DNA of 64,000 nt from Ulvibacterium sp965248315 (lineage in GTDB: Bacteria > Bacteroidota > Bacteroidia > Flavobacteriales > Flavobacteriaceae): positions 3,782,001 through 3,846,000 of the forward strand of contig NZ_CBDFIX010000002.1 of the NCBI RefSeq assembly GCF_965248315.1. Reading direction: 5' to 3'. Both the position numbers and the translations under genes were made by a program. The notes beneath the pieces are model-generated. The model saw nothing but the letters and a program-made list of their open reading frames with translations, was not told the origin of the DNA and did no database searches. Below are positions 25,956 through 35,628 of this stretch, piece by piece; positions within the stretch are counted from its first letter, which is position 1, and each line of letters opens with the position of its first letter.

Positions 25956-28169
25956 ATGGGCAAAACTATCATAATCTCAAATAGACTACCCGTACAATTA
26001 CAAATTAGCAATGGTGACATTACGGCCATACCAAGTGTTGGAGGGTTGGCCACGGGAATGAAATCTGTACATTCAGGCGGGGATAGCCTTTGGATTGGCT
26101 GGAGCGGACTTACCAATGAGGAAATTCCGGAAGAACTTGCCCCTAAAATTGACGAGGCACTTGCGAAACACGGTTCGTCCAAAGTAAAGTTGACCAAAAA
26201 AGAAGTAGACGGATTCTATTTCGGTTTTAGCAACCGTACCATCTGGCCTTTATTCCACTATTTTTTGGAATATTCCGAATTTGAACTGGACTACTGGAAC
26301 GTTTACAAAGATGTGAATCAAAAATTTGCAGATACTATTCTGCAAAATGCAAGTGATGAGGATACCATTTGGATACATGATTATCAATTGATGCTTGTGC
26401 CCCAGATGGTAAGAAATGAGCGGCCGGATATATCCATTGGTTTCTTTCTGCATATCCCTTTCCCTTCGTTTGAAATTTTTAGGACATTACCTTGGCGTGA
26501 GGAAATTTTAGAGGGGCTTTTAGGTTCCGATCTTATTGGGTTTCATACCTACGACTATGAACGTCATTTTTTGAGCTCGGTCAGAAGGTTGCTTGGATTA
26601 GAAGTGAGCTTCAATGATATTTATTTGGACAATCGAATTATTAAGGTCGATTCCTTTCCCATGGGCATCGATTATAAAAAATTCAGCAGCGCGGCCCAAG
26701 AACATAGCCAAAAAAAGCCGGAGAGACAATCGGATCTGCAACAACGATTGGACAAGCATAAGAAGTCTACCCCTGATGGGAAGTTTCTTCTATCCATTGA
26801 CCGTTTGGATTACTCCAAGGGAATTGCCAAACGCCTGAATGCCTTTGAATATTTTTTGAATAAATATCCCCAATACAAAGAAAAGGTCCGTCTTATTATT
26901 TTGGCGGTTCCTTCCCGATCTAACGTACCTCAATATCAGCTGCTTAAAAAGGAGGTAGATGAACTGGTTGGCCGTATTAATGGGGAGTTGGCTACAGTGA
27001 ATTGGACACCGATATGGTACTTTTACCGATCGCTTCCCTTTGATAGTTTAATAGATCTGTATACTTCCTGTGACATCGCTTGGCTTACCCCCTTAAGGGA
27101 CGGAATGAATCTGGTGGCCAAGGAATATATTGCTACGCGGACCGATCAGACTGGAGTGCTTATCCTCAGTGAAATGGCAGGATCTGCCAATGAAATGAAT
27201 GAATCTCTTTTGATCAACCCTAACAACTTTGAGCAAATAGCGGACACATTGTATACAGCTATCAATATGCCCAAGGAAGAACAACAAGCCCGAAACAAAG
27301 TGCTTCAAAAACGTTTGGAGCGTTACAACGTGGAAAAATGGGCCAACAGTTTTATGAGCTCCTTAAAAGCTCAAAAAAATCGTGATGTCGCAAACATTTC
27401 CAAAAGGATGACGGATAATCTACTCAACGGAATTCTAAGCGATTATACGGCCGCGAAAAAACGACTTCTGTTCCTGGACTATGATGGAACCTTGGCGGGA
27501 TTTCACAACGATCCCCAAAAGGCAAATCCCGATCAGGAGTTGTATCAACTTTTGGATCAGATACATGAGCAGGAAGATACCGAAATGTATTTGGTCAGCG
27601 GTCGTGACAAGGAAACTTTTACCCGTTGGTTCCTTCCCAAAAAATACAATATGATTGTGGAGCATGGGGTATGGATTTCCAAAGACGGGGAACCGTTCCG
27701 GATGCTCGAAAATGTAAAAAATGATTGGATGGAAAAAATCCGTCCTGTACTGGAGTCTTTTGTAGATCGCACTCCGGGAAGTTTCATAGAAGAAAAAAAT
27801 TATTCCATGGCCTGGCATTATCGTAAGACCGATCCGGACTTTGGAAATCTTAGGGCTACCGAACTGAATACCGTGCTTACCAGTCTCATAGGCAATGATG
27901 ACATTAGTGTACTTAACGGGAATAAGGTTATGGAAGTAAAGAGTAGCAATGTGAACAAAGGGAGAGCCACCGTGCGGGTTTTGGGTGAGGATGAATATGA
28001 TTTTGTCTTTGCCATTGGGGATGATTGGACGGATGAGTTTATGTTTCAAGAACTTCCCAAAAGCACCATTACCGTAAAAGTGGGGCAACAAAAAACACAG
28101 GCTCGGTTTTTTGTAGAGAACACTAAAAAAGTACGGGAACTCTTAAGTAGGTTTGCGACTAAAAAGTAG
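25956..28169 (+). CDS. Bifunctional trehalose-6-phosphate synthase/phosphatase
   Basis: A 737-aa fusion making trehalose, an osmo- and desiccation protectant. Residues of about 1-470 are a GT20 OtsA domain (ISNRLPVQLQ, IWIHDYQLMLVP, GFFLHIPFPS, DRLDYSKGIAKR, PLRDGMNLVAKEY). Residues of about 490-737 are a HAD-type OtsB phosphatase with the DxDxT motif LFLDYDGTLAG, the LVSGRDKE motif and the FAIGDDWTDEFMF acid pair. Synthesis from UDP-glucose and glucose-6-phosphate followed by dephosphorylation can thus occur on one chain. It is divergent from GH15 with a shared 103-bp control region. Confidence 0.96.
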   Translation: MGKTIIISNRLPVQLQISNGDITAIPSVGGLATGMKSVHSGGDSLWIGWSGLTNEEIPEELAPKIDEALAKHGSSKVKLTKKEVDGFYFGFSNRTIWPLFHYFLEYSEFELDYWNVYKDVNQKFADTILQNASDEDTIWIHDYQLMLVPQMVRNERPDISIGFFLHIPFPSFEIFRTLPWREEILEGLLGSDLIGFHTYDYERHFLSSVRRLLGLEVSFNDIYLDNRIIKVDSFPMGIDYKKFSSAAQEHSQKKPERQSDLQQRLDKHKKSTPDGKFLLSIDRLDYSKGIAKRLNAFEYFLNKYPQYKEKVRLIILAVPSRSNVPQYQLLKKEVDELVGRINGELATVNWTPIWYFYRSLPFDSLIDLYTSCDIAWLTPLRDGMNLVAKEYIATRTDQTGVLILSEMAGSANEMNESLLINPNNFEQIADTLYTAINMPKEEQQARNKVLQKRLERYNVEKWANSFMSSLKAQKNRDVANISKRMTDNLLNGILSDYTAAKKRLLFLDYDGTLAGFHNDPQKANPDQELYQLLDQIHEQEDTEMYLVSGRDKETFTRWFLPKKYNMIVEHGVWISKDGEPFRMLENVKNDWMEKIRPVLESFVDRTPGSFIEEKNYSMAWHYRKTDPDFGNLRATELNTVLTSLIGNDDISVLNGNKVMEVKSSNVNKGRATVRVLGEDEYDFVFAIGDDWTDEFMFQELPKSTITVKVGQQKTQARFFVENTKKVRELLSRFATKK

Positions 28170-28287
28170 GTTGAAGTCCAAATCTCATAGGCCCAAGTTG
28201 TTATGGCACATATTTTGGATTTAAAGCTTCCAAAGGAAATGAAAGAGCGAGTTGGGTATTCACAACGAATGATACAATAAATTCAAA

Positions 28288-28295
28288 TACATTTG
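28288..28295 (+). promoter_or_regulatory. -7 element of M1 aminopeptidase gene
   Basis: TACATTTG is an exact TAnnTTTG match, 33 bp before the ATG at 28329. I see no good -33 TTG at 19-21 bp. Confidence 0.5.
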
Positions 28296-28328
28296 GAGCT
28301 CTAGTTGCATTAACACTCAAGATATATT

Positions 28329-29951
28329 ATGAAAAATAGACATTTCCAGATATTTATAGTTGCATTGACATCAATGGCGACCTTTGGTCAGACTTTTACC
28401 GAACAAGATACGCTGCGTGGCAGTATTACACCTGAGCGAGCTTGGTGGGATCTCAACTATTACCATTTGGATGTAGAAGTACAACCGGACCACAAATATA
28501 TTTCTGGCAGCAATACCATTCGTTACAAGGTTTTGGAGCCCAAGCAAACCCTACAGGTAGACCTACAACCCCCGCTCCACATTGAAAAAGTGACCCAGGA
28601 CGGAAAAAAACTAAAAGTAGAATCTAATGGGAATGCCCATTTTGTACAGCTGGAAAAATCCCAGCAACCCGGTGAGTTCAATGAAATTGTCGTGCATTAT
28701 TCAGGCTATCCCAAAGAAGCGGTCAACGCTCCTTGGGATGGCGGTTTTTCCTGGAAAAAGGATAGTAGGGGCAAGTATTTCGTAGCCACATCCAATCAAG
28801 GTCTGGGAGCGAGCGTTTGGTGGCCCAACAAAGACCATATGTACGATGAAGTAGACAGTATGGCCATTAGCATTACCGTACCCAAAAATCTTATGGACGT
28901 CTCCAATGGAAGGCTGCTTAAAATTGAGGAAGATGAAAGAACAAAAACCTATCATTGGTTTGTGGGCAACCCCATTAATAATTATGGAGTGAACATAAAT
29001 ATTGCCGATTATAAACATTTTGGAACTACATATCAAGGAGAGGCCGGGCCGTTAACTTTAGATTACTATGTACTACCACAAAACTTCGACAAGGCACAAA
29101 AGCAATTCCAACAGGCTCCCCAGATGATGAAAGCTTTTGAGCATTGGTTTGGCCCCTACCCTTTTTATAAGGATGGGTTTAAACTGGTGGAAGTCCCCTA
29201 TTTGGGCATGGAACATCAGAGTTCGGTCACCTACGGCAATAAATATCAAAACGGGTATTTGGGACAAGATCTTTCGGGGACGGGATGGGGCCTAAAGTTC
29301 GATTTTATTATTATTCACGAGGCAGGACACGAATGGTTCGCCAATAATATTACCTATAAGGACATTGCGGACATGTGGATCCATGAGGGCTTTACGGCTT
29401 ATTCCGAAAACTTGTTCCTGGACTATTATCATGGTAAGAAAGCCGCTGCCGATTACGTAATCGGGACCCGTTCCAACATTAAAAATGACCGTCCCATCAT
29501 CGGTAAGTACGATGTCAACCATGAAGGTAGTGGTGATATGTACTACAAGGGGGCCAATATGCTGCATACACTCCGACAACTTGTGGAAGATGATGATGTA
29601 TGGCGGAAAACCCTTCGTGGGCTAAACAGGGACTTTTATCATCAAACGGTCACTACGAAACAAATTGAGGATTATCTAAGTGAGAAAACGGAGAAAGACC
29701 TGTCCGCCTTTTTTGATCAATATCTGCGTACCACCATGATTCCAAAATTGGAATATACCATCGAGGGGGATACCATCAAATATAGATATACCGATATTGT
29801 TTCGGGCTTTGATATGCCCATTCGAATCTTGGTTGAAGACCAGCCTCATTGGCTTTTCCCAAACCAAGATTGGAAAACGGAAACTTTGGAAGGGGAACTA
29901 TCGACTTTTAAAATCGACCGGAATTTTTATATAAGGGCTGAAAGAAAATAA
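28329..29951 (+). CDS. Secreted M1 family zinc aminopeptidase
   Basis: A 540-aa exported metallopeptidase. The signal peptide has core FIVALTSMATFG. The N-terminal beta-saddle domain of aminopeptidase N type is at about 30-220. The zinc motif is HEAGH (His330, Glu331, His334), with the third ligand Glu353 in WIHEGF, which gives the exact HExxH-x18-E spacing of M1. The exopeptidase signature is not the canonical GAMEN: the local sequence is YLGMEHQS, the form seen in many Bacteroidota M1 enzymes. It likely trims peptides in the periplasm. It ends just before a convergent gene. Confidence 0.93.
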   Translation: MKNRHFQIFIVALTSMATFGQTFTEQDTLRGSITPERAWWDLNYYHLDVEVQPDHKYISGSNTIRYKVLEPKQTLQVDLQPPLHIEKVTQDGKKLKVESNGNAHFVQLEKSQQPGEFNEIVVHYSGYPKEAVNAPWDGGFSWKKDSRGKYFVATSNQGLGASVWWPNKDHMYDEVDSMAISITVPKNLMDVSNGRLLKIEEDERTKTYHWFVGNPINNYGVNINIADYKHFGTTYQGEAGPLTLDYYVLPQNFDKAQKQFQQAPQMMKAFEHWFGPYPFYKDGFKLVEVPYLGMEHQSSVTYGNKYQNGYLGQDLSGTGWGLKFDFIIIHEAGHEWFANNITYKDIADMWIHEGFTAYSENLFLDYYHGKKAAADYVIGTRSNIKNDRPIIGKYDVNHEGSGDMYYKGANMLHTLRQLVEDDDVWRKTLRGLNRDFYHQTVTTKQIEDYLSEKTEKDLSAFFDQYLRTTMIPKLEYTIEGDTIKYRYTDIVSGFDMPIRILVEDQPHWLFPNQDWKTETLEGELSTFKIDRNFYIRAERK

Positions 29952-29953
29952 AA

Positions 29954-29985
29954 GGTCTTGGCAAAGCTGGAACTTTACCAAAACC
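29954..29985. terminator. Imperfect hairpin between convergent genes
   Basis: 13-nt arms pair at 11 of 13 positions around a 6-nt loop in the 55-bp gap between the M1 peptidase gene and the convergent ThuA gene. There is no good T tract, so this is only a weak candidate. Confidence 0.35.
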
Positions 29986-30006
29986 TGTTGTTAGTTTCTC
30001 TTGAAA

Positions 30007-33000
30007 TTAAGGTGTTCCACTACCAAAAGTGACATTCATTAAAGCCACAGGTGCGGCGCCTCTGTCTTTACCATTGGGCTTATAGATAAAGTAGATTTCC
30101 TCAGCCTTAACATCAACTGCCCCATTGAAGGCAATAGGTACCATTCCACCAGGCTGTCCTGCCACTGGTGCAGGCATACTGCCCTTTCCTAGAAGTTTAC
30201 CATCCGGAGTGTTTAGACGAAGTTCAAAATCGAGTCCGGCCTTAGGAGGTTCTTGCCATCCAGCCGTTAGGTTGGCGGAACGAACTCCCTTCAAATCAAT
30301 ATCCTCAAGGACAAACCATCCTTCCCCTTCCGGTAAAATGAGCATATCCATACCATTAAAGGCAATGGGTGTAAAACCGTCAGATTTTGTTTTATCGGAA
30401 AAAGGAACCGTACTTCCCTGTAAAGCTACCGACTTTACACCGGTAAGGGGAATAGTCCCATCCGCTCCATTGTCGGTATAACTAGCGGTCAAGACCATTA
30501 CATTCGCCCCTTTTGTGGGTTTGGGGTTTAGCATTCCAGAAGTTGGCAGAGACTGCTCCTCGGCCTCATTTGCTGCCAAGGACATGATGTACTCCGTAAT
30601 CTGACGGGCCTCGCTTTTTGTAACATTGGGGTGAGCAGGCATAACTACCTCTCCCCAAACACCGCCACCACCGGCAATGATTTTATTCTGCAAATAGGAC
30701 ATGGCATTAGGGTCTTTTAGATATTTCTTTGCCACATCCGTATAATTTGGACCGATGGAAGCTTCGGCTTCCTTATGACAGGTCTTACAGTCCATACCCT
30801 GGGTCAATGCCTTACCGGTTACCGCAGCCGAAACTTGTTGGTGCCCCAAAGACATATTAACCTCATCCAAACTTTCCATATAGTCCACCGAGACAAATAT
30901 ATTGGACTCGTCAATCGGGTCTCCATCCGCATCGCTTACGGACACTTCATAGCTTACGGGAACACCTTGAAGGAAAAATGAGGAATTGCCTCCCTTTAAA
31001 TCGATAGCGACCTCTGGCCTGGAATTTCCAGCCACAACGGAGACTACTTCACTTTGGGCAGATTCCCCTTTGTCATCCTTTACTTCAACCGATACCTTAT
31101 ATTCCCCTGCTTCGGAATAGGTATGGTTTATTTCGGGCTCTTGGGTTTCCTTTTGTTCACCGTTGCCCAAATTCCAGATATAGGTGACCGAATCTTTTTC
31201 ACGATCACGGGCTTCCACATTGGCCTTTATGCTAAGCGGTAATTTTCCGGATGTATGATCCACAATGAGATTATCGATAAGGGGAGGACGGTTTCCGCCA
31301 TTGTATTCGATATAGCTCAGCCCAGAATCCTCATTCTGGCGGAACCATCCACTACCATATTCCAACAAATACATTCTACCGTCCGGGCCCATTTCCACGT
31401 CGATCAAGTTGTTCACTTCAATATCCGGGGCAAAAGGTTCCATTTTATTGAAAGTGCCGTCCTCAAAAAGTGTAACGGCCTTCATCCAGCCCCGCATCCA
31501 ATCGTAAATAATTACCTTGCCATCATAATAATCGGGGAGTCCTCCTCCATTGGGATACATATCCGAATAGTAGGTCGGCCCTGCCATGGCGTTTCGGCCA
31601 CCGGTACCTACCTGGGGAAAGTCATTGGTGTCCACATAGGGATAGAATACATAGGCGGGTTGAGCCGGCGGCAATTCCCTCAAACCAGTATTGTTCCTGG
31701 AATCGTTAATAGGCTTTTCGGGATCAAAGGTCATTCCACTATCCCCAGTCTCATAATCATAGTCCACATAGGGTTTGTTGTCCGCAATGAATAATGGCCA
31801 TCCAAAATTCCCCGCCTCGCGGGCCTGGTTCATTTCATCATACCCTCTATGTCCACGGGTCTCCAGACTATCCGCTCTTGCATCCGGGCCCACATCGCCC
31901 CAATACAAATAACCATTCTTCTTATCCACGGAAATCCGGTAGGGGTTCCTATGACCCATGGTATAAATTTCGGGGCGAGTTTTTTCCATCCCGACCGGAA
32001 AAAGGTTTCCTTCTGGAATATCATAGCTACCATCTTCGTTAACCTTGATCCGTAAAATTTTCCCACGAAGGTCATTGGTGTTACCTGAAGAGCGACGAGC
32101 GTCGTATTGTTTATGCCCCGGAATATCATTTAAAGGCGCATAACCACTATTTACATATTTCACATCCTTTTCATTGAAAGGGGTGGAATTGTCTCCCGTG
32201 GAAAGATAGAGCAACCCATTTCCATCGAACGCAATGGATCCGCCGGTATGGCAGCAGATTTCCCGCTGACTTCCCACATCCAATATTTTTTGCTCCGAGG
32301 CCAAATCAAAAACCCCATCCTTGTATTTAAATCGGGACAGTCTATTTACTGACTCGTTACCTGTTGGGGCATAGAAAACATAAATCCAGTTATTCGCTGC
32401 ATAGTTGGGATCTTTTTGTAATCCCATGAGGCCTTCTTCCGCATTTACCCCAGGTGTGTTCAAGGTCTTGTGATATACATCCAACTTTGCTACTTCCTTG
32501 AGTTCCTTTGTGGCATCGCTATACACCAATATTTCCCCTCTTCGCTGTCCTATTATCACATCATGGTTTGGAAGGATGGCCATTTCCGTGGGTTCAAAAA
32601 ACTCCCCTACCGTTAAGGGAACCTTTGAAAAACGATCGATATCCGGTGGTATCTGAGTAGTTGCTTTACTATAATCCAATTGTGAGTTATCGCCAATAGC
32701 ATATTGGATACCGCCTAAAACATGTTGCAGGAACTTTTCTTCGGAATAACTTTCCTCCGTATGACCGCCCCCAGTGTAGAATGCACGCCCCCCATCAAAC
32801 TCATGGTGCCAGGCAATGGGGTGAAAATCACCATTAGTGCCCCCTTCATAGGTAGATTCATCCACGGTCATAAGAACATTGACTTCCGGGTTTATTTTTT
32901 TGTAATTATACAGTTCGTCCGTTCTACGCCAGATGGAATCCGTAAAATGTTGGGTAGCTATAAAACTCCTGTCCTTAATGATAAAATCGGCCTCTGGTGT

Positions 33001-33420
33001 CCCAGGCGGGTGACTTTGGAAATGAGCGCCGACCAATTTGTTGTACCAACCCCAATCATACTCGGTATCCGCAGCGGCATGTACGCCAACAAAGCCTCCA
33101 CCTGCCTGGATGTAACGTTCAAAAGCGGCCTCTTGCTTATGGTCCAGAATATTACCGGTGGTACTTAAAAAAACTATGGCCGAGTATTGCTCCAAGTTTT
33201 CATCCGTAAATAAATCGGCATTCTTGGTACTGTCAACGGCAAAGCCGTTTTCCTCGCCCAGTTTTTGAATGGCCGCTATACCCGCAGGAATGGAGGCGTG
33301 CTTAAAGCCCATAGTCTTGGAGAATACCAGGACCTTTGGCTCTCCCTTGCGCTTGTTTCCACATCCCATAATCATAAGTCCCGCTAATGCCAGCATGGCC
33401 AAAAAAGAAGTTTTCTTCAT
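30007..33420 (-). CDS. ThuA / PQQ-type sugar dehydrogenase / PKD / cytochrome c lipoprotein
   Basis: A 1137-aa multidomain lipoprotein with lipobox LMIMGC. In order: a ThuA-like glutamine-amidotransferase fold (about 28-245, VGVHAAADTEYDW, HPIAWHHEFDGGRAFYTGGGHT); a GSDH/sorbosone-dehydrogenase beta-propeller (about 265-700, TAEEGLMGL-type and GHRNPYRISVD segments); a PKD domain (about 715-800); a class I c-type cytochrome with CKTCH at about residue 878 and a distal VMPAH Met; and a C-terminal jelly-roll/CBM-like domain (about 955-1137). It should oxidise a sugar in the periplasm and pass electrons to the heme. ThuA relatives act on 3-keto-sugars. The substrate is unknown. Confidence 0.9.
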   Translation of the reverse strand: MKKTSFLAMLALAGLMIMGCGNKRKGEPKVLVFSKTMGFKHASIPAGIAAIQKLGEENGFAVDSTKNADLFTDENLEQYSAIVFLSTTGNILDHKQEAAFERYIQAGGGFVGVHAAADTEYDWGWYNKLVGAHFQSHPPGTPEADFIIKDRSFIATQHFTDSIWRRTDELYNYKKINPEVNVLMTVDESTYEGGTNGDFHPIAWHHEFDGGRAFYTGGGHTEESYSEEKFLQHVLGGIQYAIGDNSQLDYSKATTQIPPDIDRFSKVPLTVGEFFEPTEMAILPNHDVIIGQRRGEILVYSDATKELKEVAKLDVYHKTLNTPGVNAEEGLMGLQKDPNYAANNWIYVFYAPTGNESVNRLSRFKYKDGVFDLASEQKILDVGSQREICCHTGGSIAFDGNGLLYLSTGDNSTPFNEKDVKYVNSGYAPLNDIPGHKQYDARRSSGNTNDLRGKILRIKVNEDGSYDIPEGNLFPVGMEKTRPEIYTMGHRNPYRISVDKKNGYLYWGDVGPDARADSLETRGHRGYDEMNQAREAGNFGWPLFIADNKPYVDYDYETGDSGMTFDPEKPINDSRNNTGLRELPPAQPAYVFYPYVDTNDFPQVGTGGRNAMAGPTYYSDMYPNGGGLPDYYDGKVIIYDWMRGWMKAVTLFEDGTFNKMEPFAPDIEVNNLIDVEMGPDGRMYLLEYGSGWFRQNEDSGLSYIEYNGGNRPPLIDNLIVDHTSGKLPLSIKANVEARDREKDSVTYIWNLGNGEQKETQEPEINHTYSEAGEYKVSVEVKDDKGESAQSEVVSVVAGNSRPEVAIDLKGGNSSFFLQGVPVSYEVSVSDADGDPIDESNIFVSVDYMESLDEVNMSLGHQQVSAAVTGKALTQGMDCKTCHKEAEASIGPNYTDVAKKYLKDPNAMSYLQNKIIAGGGGVWGEVVMPAHPNVTKSEARQITEYIMSLAANEAEEQSLPTSGMLNPKPTKGANVMVLTASYTDNGADGTIPLTGVKSVALQGSTVPFSDKTKSDGFTPIAFNGMDMLILPEGEGWFVLEDIDLKGVRSANLTAGWQEPPKAGLDFELRLNTPDGKLLGKGSMPAPVAGQPGGMVPIAFNGAVDVKAEEIYFIYKPNGKDRGAAPVALMNVTFGSGTP

Positions 33421-33542
33421 CTTACTATAATTCGTTTCATTTTTTTATAATTTCTAAAAATAAGGATTACCGTTTCGATTTACCAAATTGATAAAGGATA
33501 ATGTAGTATTTTTAAGAATAATGCCGCAGTTGGATAAAAATT

Positions 33543-34127
33543 ATGAAAGATATTCAAGAGCACTATTTTAAGAACGATACCGAATGGCGGAATTGGTTGC
33601 ATGAAAATCACTTAGTCTCAAATGGCATCTATCTGATTTTCTATACCGTGGCCCACGAGAAAGACAGTATGCGATGGGAGGAGGCCGTACGTGTTGCCTT
33701 GTGCTATGGTTGGATAGATAGTACCGTTAAAAGTCTGGGAAACGGCAAACGGCGACAGTATTTCTGCCCCAGAAAACCGAAAAGTGTTTGGAGCAAAATC
33801 AATAAGGATTACATAGAAGAACTGACCGGTAAGGGATTAATGCATGAGAGTGGTTTAAAAAAAATTGAAGCTGCCAAAAAGGATGGTTCATGGACTGCCC
33901 TGGATGATGTGGAAAACGGGATAGTGCCCCAAGATTTGCAAAAAGCCTTTAATAGAAACAAAAAAGCTTTTGAGAATTATCAAAACTTTACCCGGGGACA
34001 GCGAAAGAGTTATCTGTATTGGCTAAAACAGGCGAAAAGGGAAGAGACCCGAAAAATACGGATAGCGGAAATCATAAGACTTTGCAGAGCTAATATAAAA
34101 TCAAGAAATCAAAATTCAAGGTCATGA
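33543..34127 (+). CDS. YdeI/OmpD-associated family protein
   Basis: A 194-aa cytoplasmic protein with the family's conserved blocks: WLHENHLVSNGIYLIFYT near the N-terminus, WEEAVRVALCYGWIDSTVKSL, FCPRKPKSVWSKINK, and the C-terminal FTRGQRKSYLYWLKQAKREETR(K)xRI helix. Members are named bacteriocin-protection or OmpD-associated proteins, but their biochemical function is not established. It overlaps the next gene by 4 bp (ATGA), so the two are probably translationally coupled. A distant DUF1905-type relative is encoded at 53878. Confidence 0.87.
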   Translation: MKDIQEHYFKNDTEWRNWLHENHLVSNGIYLIFYTVAHEKDSMRWEEAVRVALCYGWIDSTVKSLGNGKRRQYFCPRKPKSVWSKINKDYIEELTGKGLMHESGLKKIEAAKKDGSWTALDDVENGIVPQDLQKAFNRNKKAFENYQNFTRGQRKSYLYWLKQAKREETRKIRIAEIIRLCRANIKSRNQNSRS

Positions 34128-35500
34128 AGAACATCAACTTCATTCTAGCCGCCCTACTTCTAGCGGCCTGTAATCAAGCACAGCAAACAACAAGTCCAAC
34201 AGCGATCCTTGTATCGGATGTGAACATCGTAAACCTACGTAATGGCAAAATTTTGGAAAACCAACAAGTGGTCATTGATTCCGGTAAAATTCAAGGGATT
34301 TCCGGAAACATTGAAAATGCGGAGAGTTATCAAACCAAAATAGCCGGTAAAGGAAAATTTATGCTGCCGGGATTGGCCGAGATGCATGCCCATATCCCTT
34401 CTCCCCCAACCTCCAGCGAACGTACCGAAGATGTGCTTTTTCTCTATCTCTCTAACGGTATCACCACAATCCGTGGTATGTTGGGACATCCCTCCCATTT
34501 GGAGCTCCGGGAAAAAGCCAAAACTGGCGTAATAACTAGTCCCAGGATATTTACGTCGAGTCCGTCGTTAAATGGCAATACGGTCACCTCTAGGGAAGAG
34601 GCCATTTCCAAGGTTACGGCCTATCAAAAAGCGGGGTACGATTTTCTCAAAATCCATCCAGGTATCCAATTGGAGGTGTTCGATCAAATTGTCCGTACTT
34701 CAAATGAGGTAGGAATCCAATTTGCCGGACATGTTCCTGTAGATGTCGGTATCCGACATGCCCTAAAAAGCAAATATGCCTCCATAGACCATGTAGACGG
34801 ATTTTTGGAAGGATTGGTCCCCGAAACGGCAAATGTCAAACCCGATCAAAACGGTTTTTTTGGTTACAATTTTACTCCTCTGGCCGATACCACCAGGATT
34901 GACCAACTGGTAAAGATGTCCAAGGAAAACAAGGTCTGGATCGTACCTACTCAAAGTCTGTTCACAAGATGGTTCGCCCCGACCAATGGTGAAGAACTTT
35001 TAGCGCAGCCAGAAATGCGATATATAACCGAAGAGACCTTGGATGAATGGAGAACGCGGAAAGAACAATCAACAGGACCGGACTCGGGATTTGATGCCGA
35101 TCAATGGAAGCAATTTGATGCGATTCGCAGACAACTGATGAAGAAACTGCAGGATGGCGGCCACGGTATGTTGCTAGGTTCCGATGCTCCGCAATTGTTC
35201 AACGTACCCGGGTTCTCCATCCATCATGAAATCGATGCCATGGAAGATGCTGGGCTTACGCCTTTGGAAATTTTGCAATCCGGCACGATAAATCCGGCCA
35301 TCTATTTTGGGATGGACGATCAATTTGGTGAAATCAAAGAAGGTTTGGACGCCGACGTAATTATCGTTGATGCCAATCCCTTGGAAAACTTGGATGCCTT
35401 ACAGCAGATTTTCGGGGTAATGCGGCAAGGGAAATGGCATTCCAAAGAAGCTATTGACCAAAGGCTAGGGGAAATTGCGGAAAAAATGCGGAATAACTGA
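34124..35500 (+). CDS. Amidohydrolase family lipoprotein (imidazolonepropionase-like)
   Basis: A 458-aa metal-dependent hydrolase of the amidohydrolase superfamily. The lipoprotein signal is ILAALLLAAC. The small beta-sandwich (about 30-75 and the C-terminus) encloses a TIM barrel. Metal-site motifs are LPGLAEMHAHIP (His-x-His), FLKIHPG near the carboxy-Lys position, QFAGHVPVD, and LLGSDAPQ with the barrel-8 Asp. The C-terminal GMDDQFGEIKEGLDADVIIVDANPL is typical. Periplasmic amidohydrolases of this kind cleave dipeptides or cyclic amides. The substrate is not deducible. It overlaps the YdeI-like gene by 4 bp. Confidence 0.88.
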   Translation: MKNINFILAALLLAACNQAQQTTSPTAILVSDVNIVNLRNGKILENQQVVIDSGKIQGISGNIENAESYQTKIAGKGKFMLPGLAEMHAHIPSPPTSSERTEDVLFLYLSNGITTIRGMLGHPSHLELREKAKTGVITSPRIFTSSPSLNGNTVTSREEAISKVTAYQKAGYDFLKIHPGIQLEVFDQIVRTSNEVGIQFAGHVPVDVGIRHALKSKYASIDHVDGFLEGLVPETANVKPDQNGFFGYNFTPLADTTRIDQLVKMSKENKVWIVPTQSLFTRWFAPTNGEELLAQPEMRYITEETLDEWRTRKEQSTGPDSGFDADQWKQFDAIRRQLMKKLQDGGHGMLLGSDAPQLFNVPGFSIHHEIDAMEDAGLTPLEILQSGTINPAIYFGMDDQFGEIKEGLDADVIIVDANPLENLDALQQIFGVMRQGKWHSKEAIDQRLGEIAEKMRNN

Positions 35501-35628
35501 ATATATACCTATCGGGTAGAATGCAATTTATTTTCCTTTTCTACCTCAAGTTTTTGAATCAATGATTTTATGCCACCGCCATTCAAAGGTTTAATACTCT
35601 TTTAATTACATAAACCCCATTCCTAGCA

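Noticed and set aside
27435..28091. A long (218-codon) antisense open frame inside the trehalose-phosphate synthase/phosphatase gene
   Set aside because: It mirrors the coding frame of a clearly functional enzyme, and its translation shows no recognisable domain.
28203..28280. A 25-codon ATG frame upstream of the M1 aminopeptidase gene
   Set aside because: Too short to judge, no hydrophobic or structural pattern. The downstream promoter octamer lies just after it, so it may be chance.
31255..31794. A 179-codon frame antisense to the ThuA/cytochrome lipoprotein gene
   Set aside because: Shadow of the real gene, with low-complexity Ile/Gly/His composition and no start context.
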